Positions 14,826 through 15,114 of a stretch of DNA of 15,114 nucleotides are shown here, piece by piece. The notes below the pieces were generated by a model that was not told the DNA's origin, made no database searches, and worked only from the letters and a program-made list of their open reading frames with translations. Every line of letters starts with the position of its first letter. Within the stretch, counting starts at the first letter, position 1. A program made the translations under genes and the position numbers. Source of the stretch: an uncultured Lachnospiraceae bacterium (GTDB lineage Bacteria > Bacillota > Clostridia > Lachnospirales > Lachnospiraceae); NCBI GenBank assembly GCA_902803355.1, contig CADCPP010000040.1, positions 1 through 15,114 of the forward strand, in the 5' to 3' direction.

Positions 14826-15114
14826 TTATACTCTTCTGCGCTTCGGCGGACGGCATCCGTTGTGAGGAACGGGTGTTACATCCTGAATGCTGAGGACTTC
14901 AAGTCCTGCTGCCTGAAGTGCGCGGACCGCAGCTTCGCGGCCCGAACCGGGTCCTTTAACAAAAACGTCGACGGATTTCAATCCATGGATCAAAGCGGCT
15001 TTCGTAGCAGTTTCTGCTGCCATCTGTGCTGCATAAGGAGTTGATTTCCTTGAACCTCTAAAACCAAGGCCGCCGGCAGATGCCCACGATAACGCGTTGC
15101 CCTGAGTATCGGTC
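14826..15114 (-). CDS. rpsK: 30S ribosomal protein S11, N-terminally incomplete
   Basis: The last 95 residues of S11, a platform protein of the small subunit close to the mRNA exit, are visible; the first 35 or so are beyond the window edge. Family motifs are SWASAGGLGFRGSRKSTPYAA, the GPGSGREAAVRAL turn and helix, and the invariant basic end PHNGCRPPKRRRV. The frame stays open to the edge, so the internal Met (codon at 15021-15023) is not the start. The TAA is followed after 15 bases by the GTG of rpsD. In the usual order rpsM would lie immediately upstream. Confidence 0.98.
   Translation of the reverse strand, partial: TDTQGNALSWASAGGLGFRGSRKSTPYAAQMAAETATKAALIHGLKSVDVFVKGPGSGREAAVRALQAAGLEVLSIQDVTPVPHNGCRPPKRRRV

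Overview
The window looks like a chromosome segment of a low-to-mid-GC Gram-positive anaerobe of the Clostridia, most likely Lachnospiraceae-like. This rests on the rpsK-rpsD-rpoA-rplQ order, a zinc-free S4, strong AGGAGG-type ribosome binding sites, a GPH symporter and an Mbeg1-like hydrolase. The family-level placement is inference. No tRNA, rRNA, CRISPR array, insertion sequence or prophage gene is visible.

Layout. (1) 1-4147, plus strand: a nucleoside-type ABC importer. It comprises the C-terminal end of a BMP/PnrA-family binding protein, a perfect hairpin with a U-rich tail, a double-domain ATPase and two BPD_transp_2 permeases, ending in a second hairpin. (2) 4301-8043, minus strand: a four-gene ATGA-coupled cassette with two polytopic membrane proteins, a small ABC ATPase with Glu at the Q-loop position, and a one-helix anchored extracytoplasmic protein. 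It has its own promoter, whose spacer carries a run of eight G. (3) 8044-8635: a scar region. Part of a PadR-type repressor (plus strand) abuts an unrecognised open fragment (minus strand), followed by a good promoter for the next operon. (4) 8636-11430, plus strand: a GPH-family sugar symporter translationally coupled to a phosphodiester glycosidase (NAGPA domain) without a signal peptide. (5) 11399-12544, minus strand: an Mbeg1-like alpha/beta hydrolase whose 3' end overlaps the glycosidase gene by 32 bases. (6) 12621-15114, minus strand: the end of the ribosomal protein/RNA polymerase alpha operon. Its L17 carries an internal insertion of about 48 residues.

How the parts work together. Block 1 should capture and import nucleosides. 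Block 4 should import a glycoside and cleave a sugar-phosphodiester in the cytoplasm. Block 2 most resembles exporter or immunity-type ABC systems (BcrA/LanFEG-like), and the adjacent PadR remnant suggests it was once under ligand-responsive repression. Block 2 and the PadR scar look lower in GC than block 1: hand counts of single 60-base lines gave 29/60 at 7441, 26/60 at 8341 and 38/60 at 2341. This fits an accessory insertion between core genes, although three lines are only a spot check.

The strongest leads are the G8-tract promoter of the ABC cassette, the broken PadR junction, the E-loop ABC cassette with its unknown exported partner, and the symporter plus cytosolic phosphodiester glycosidase pair.
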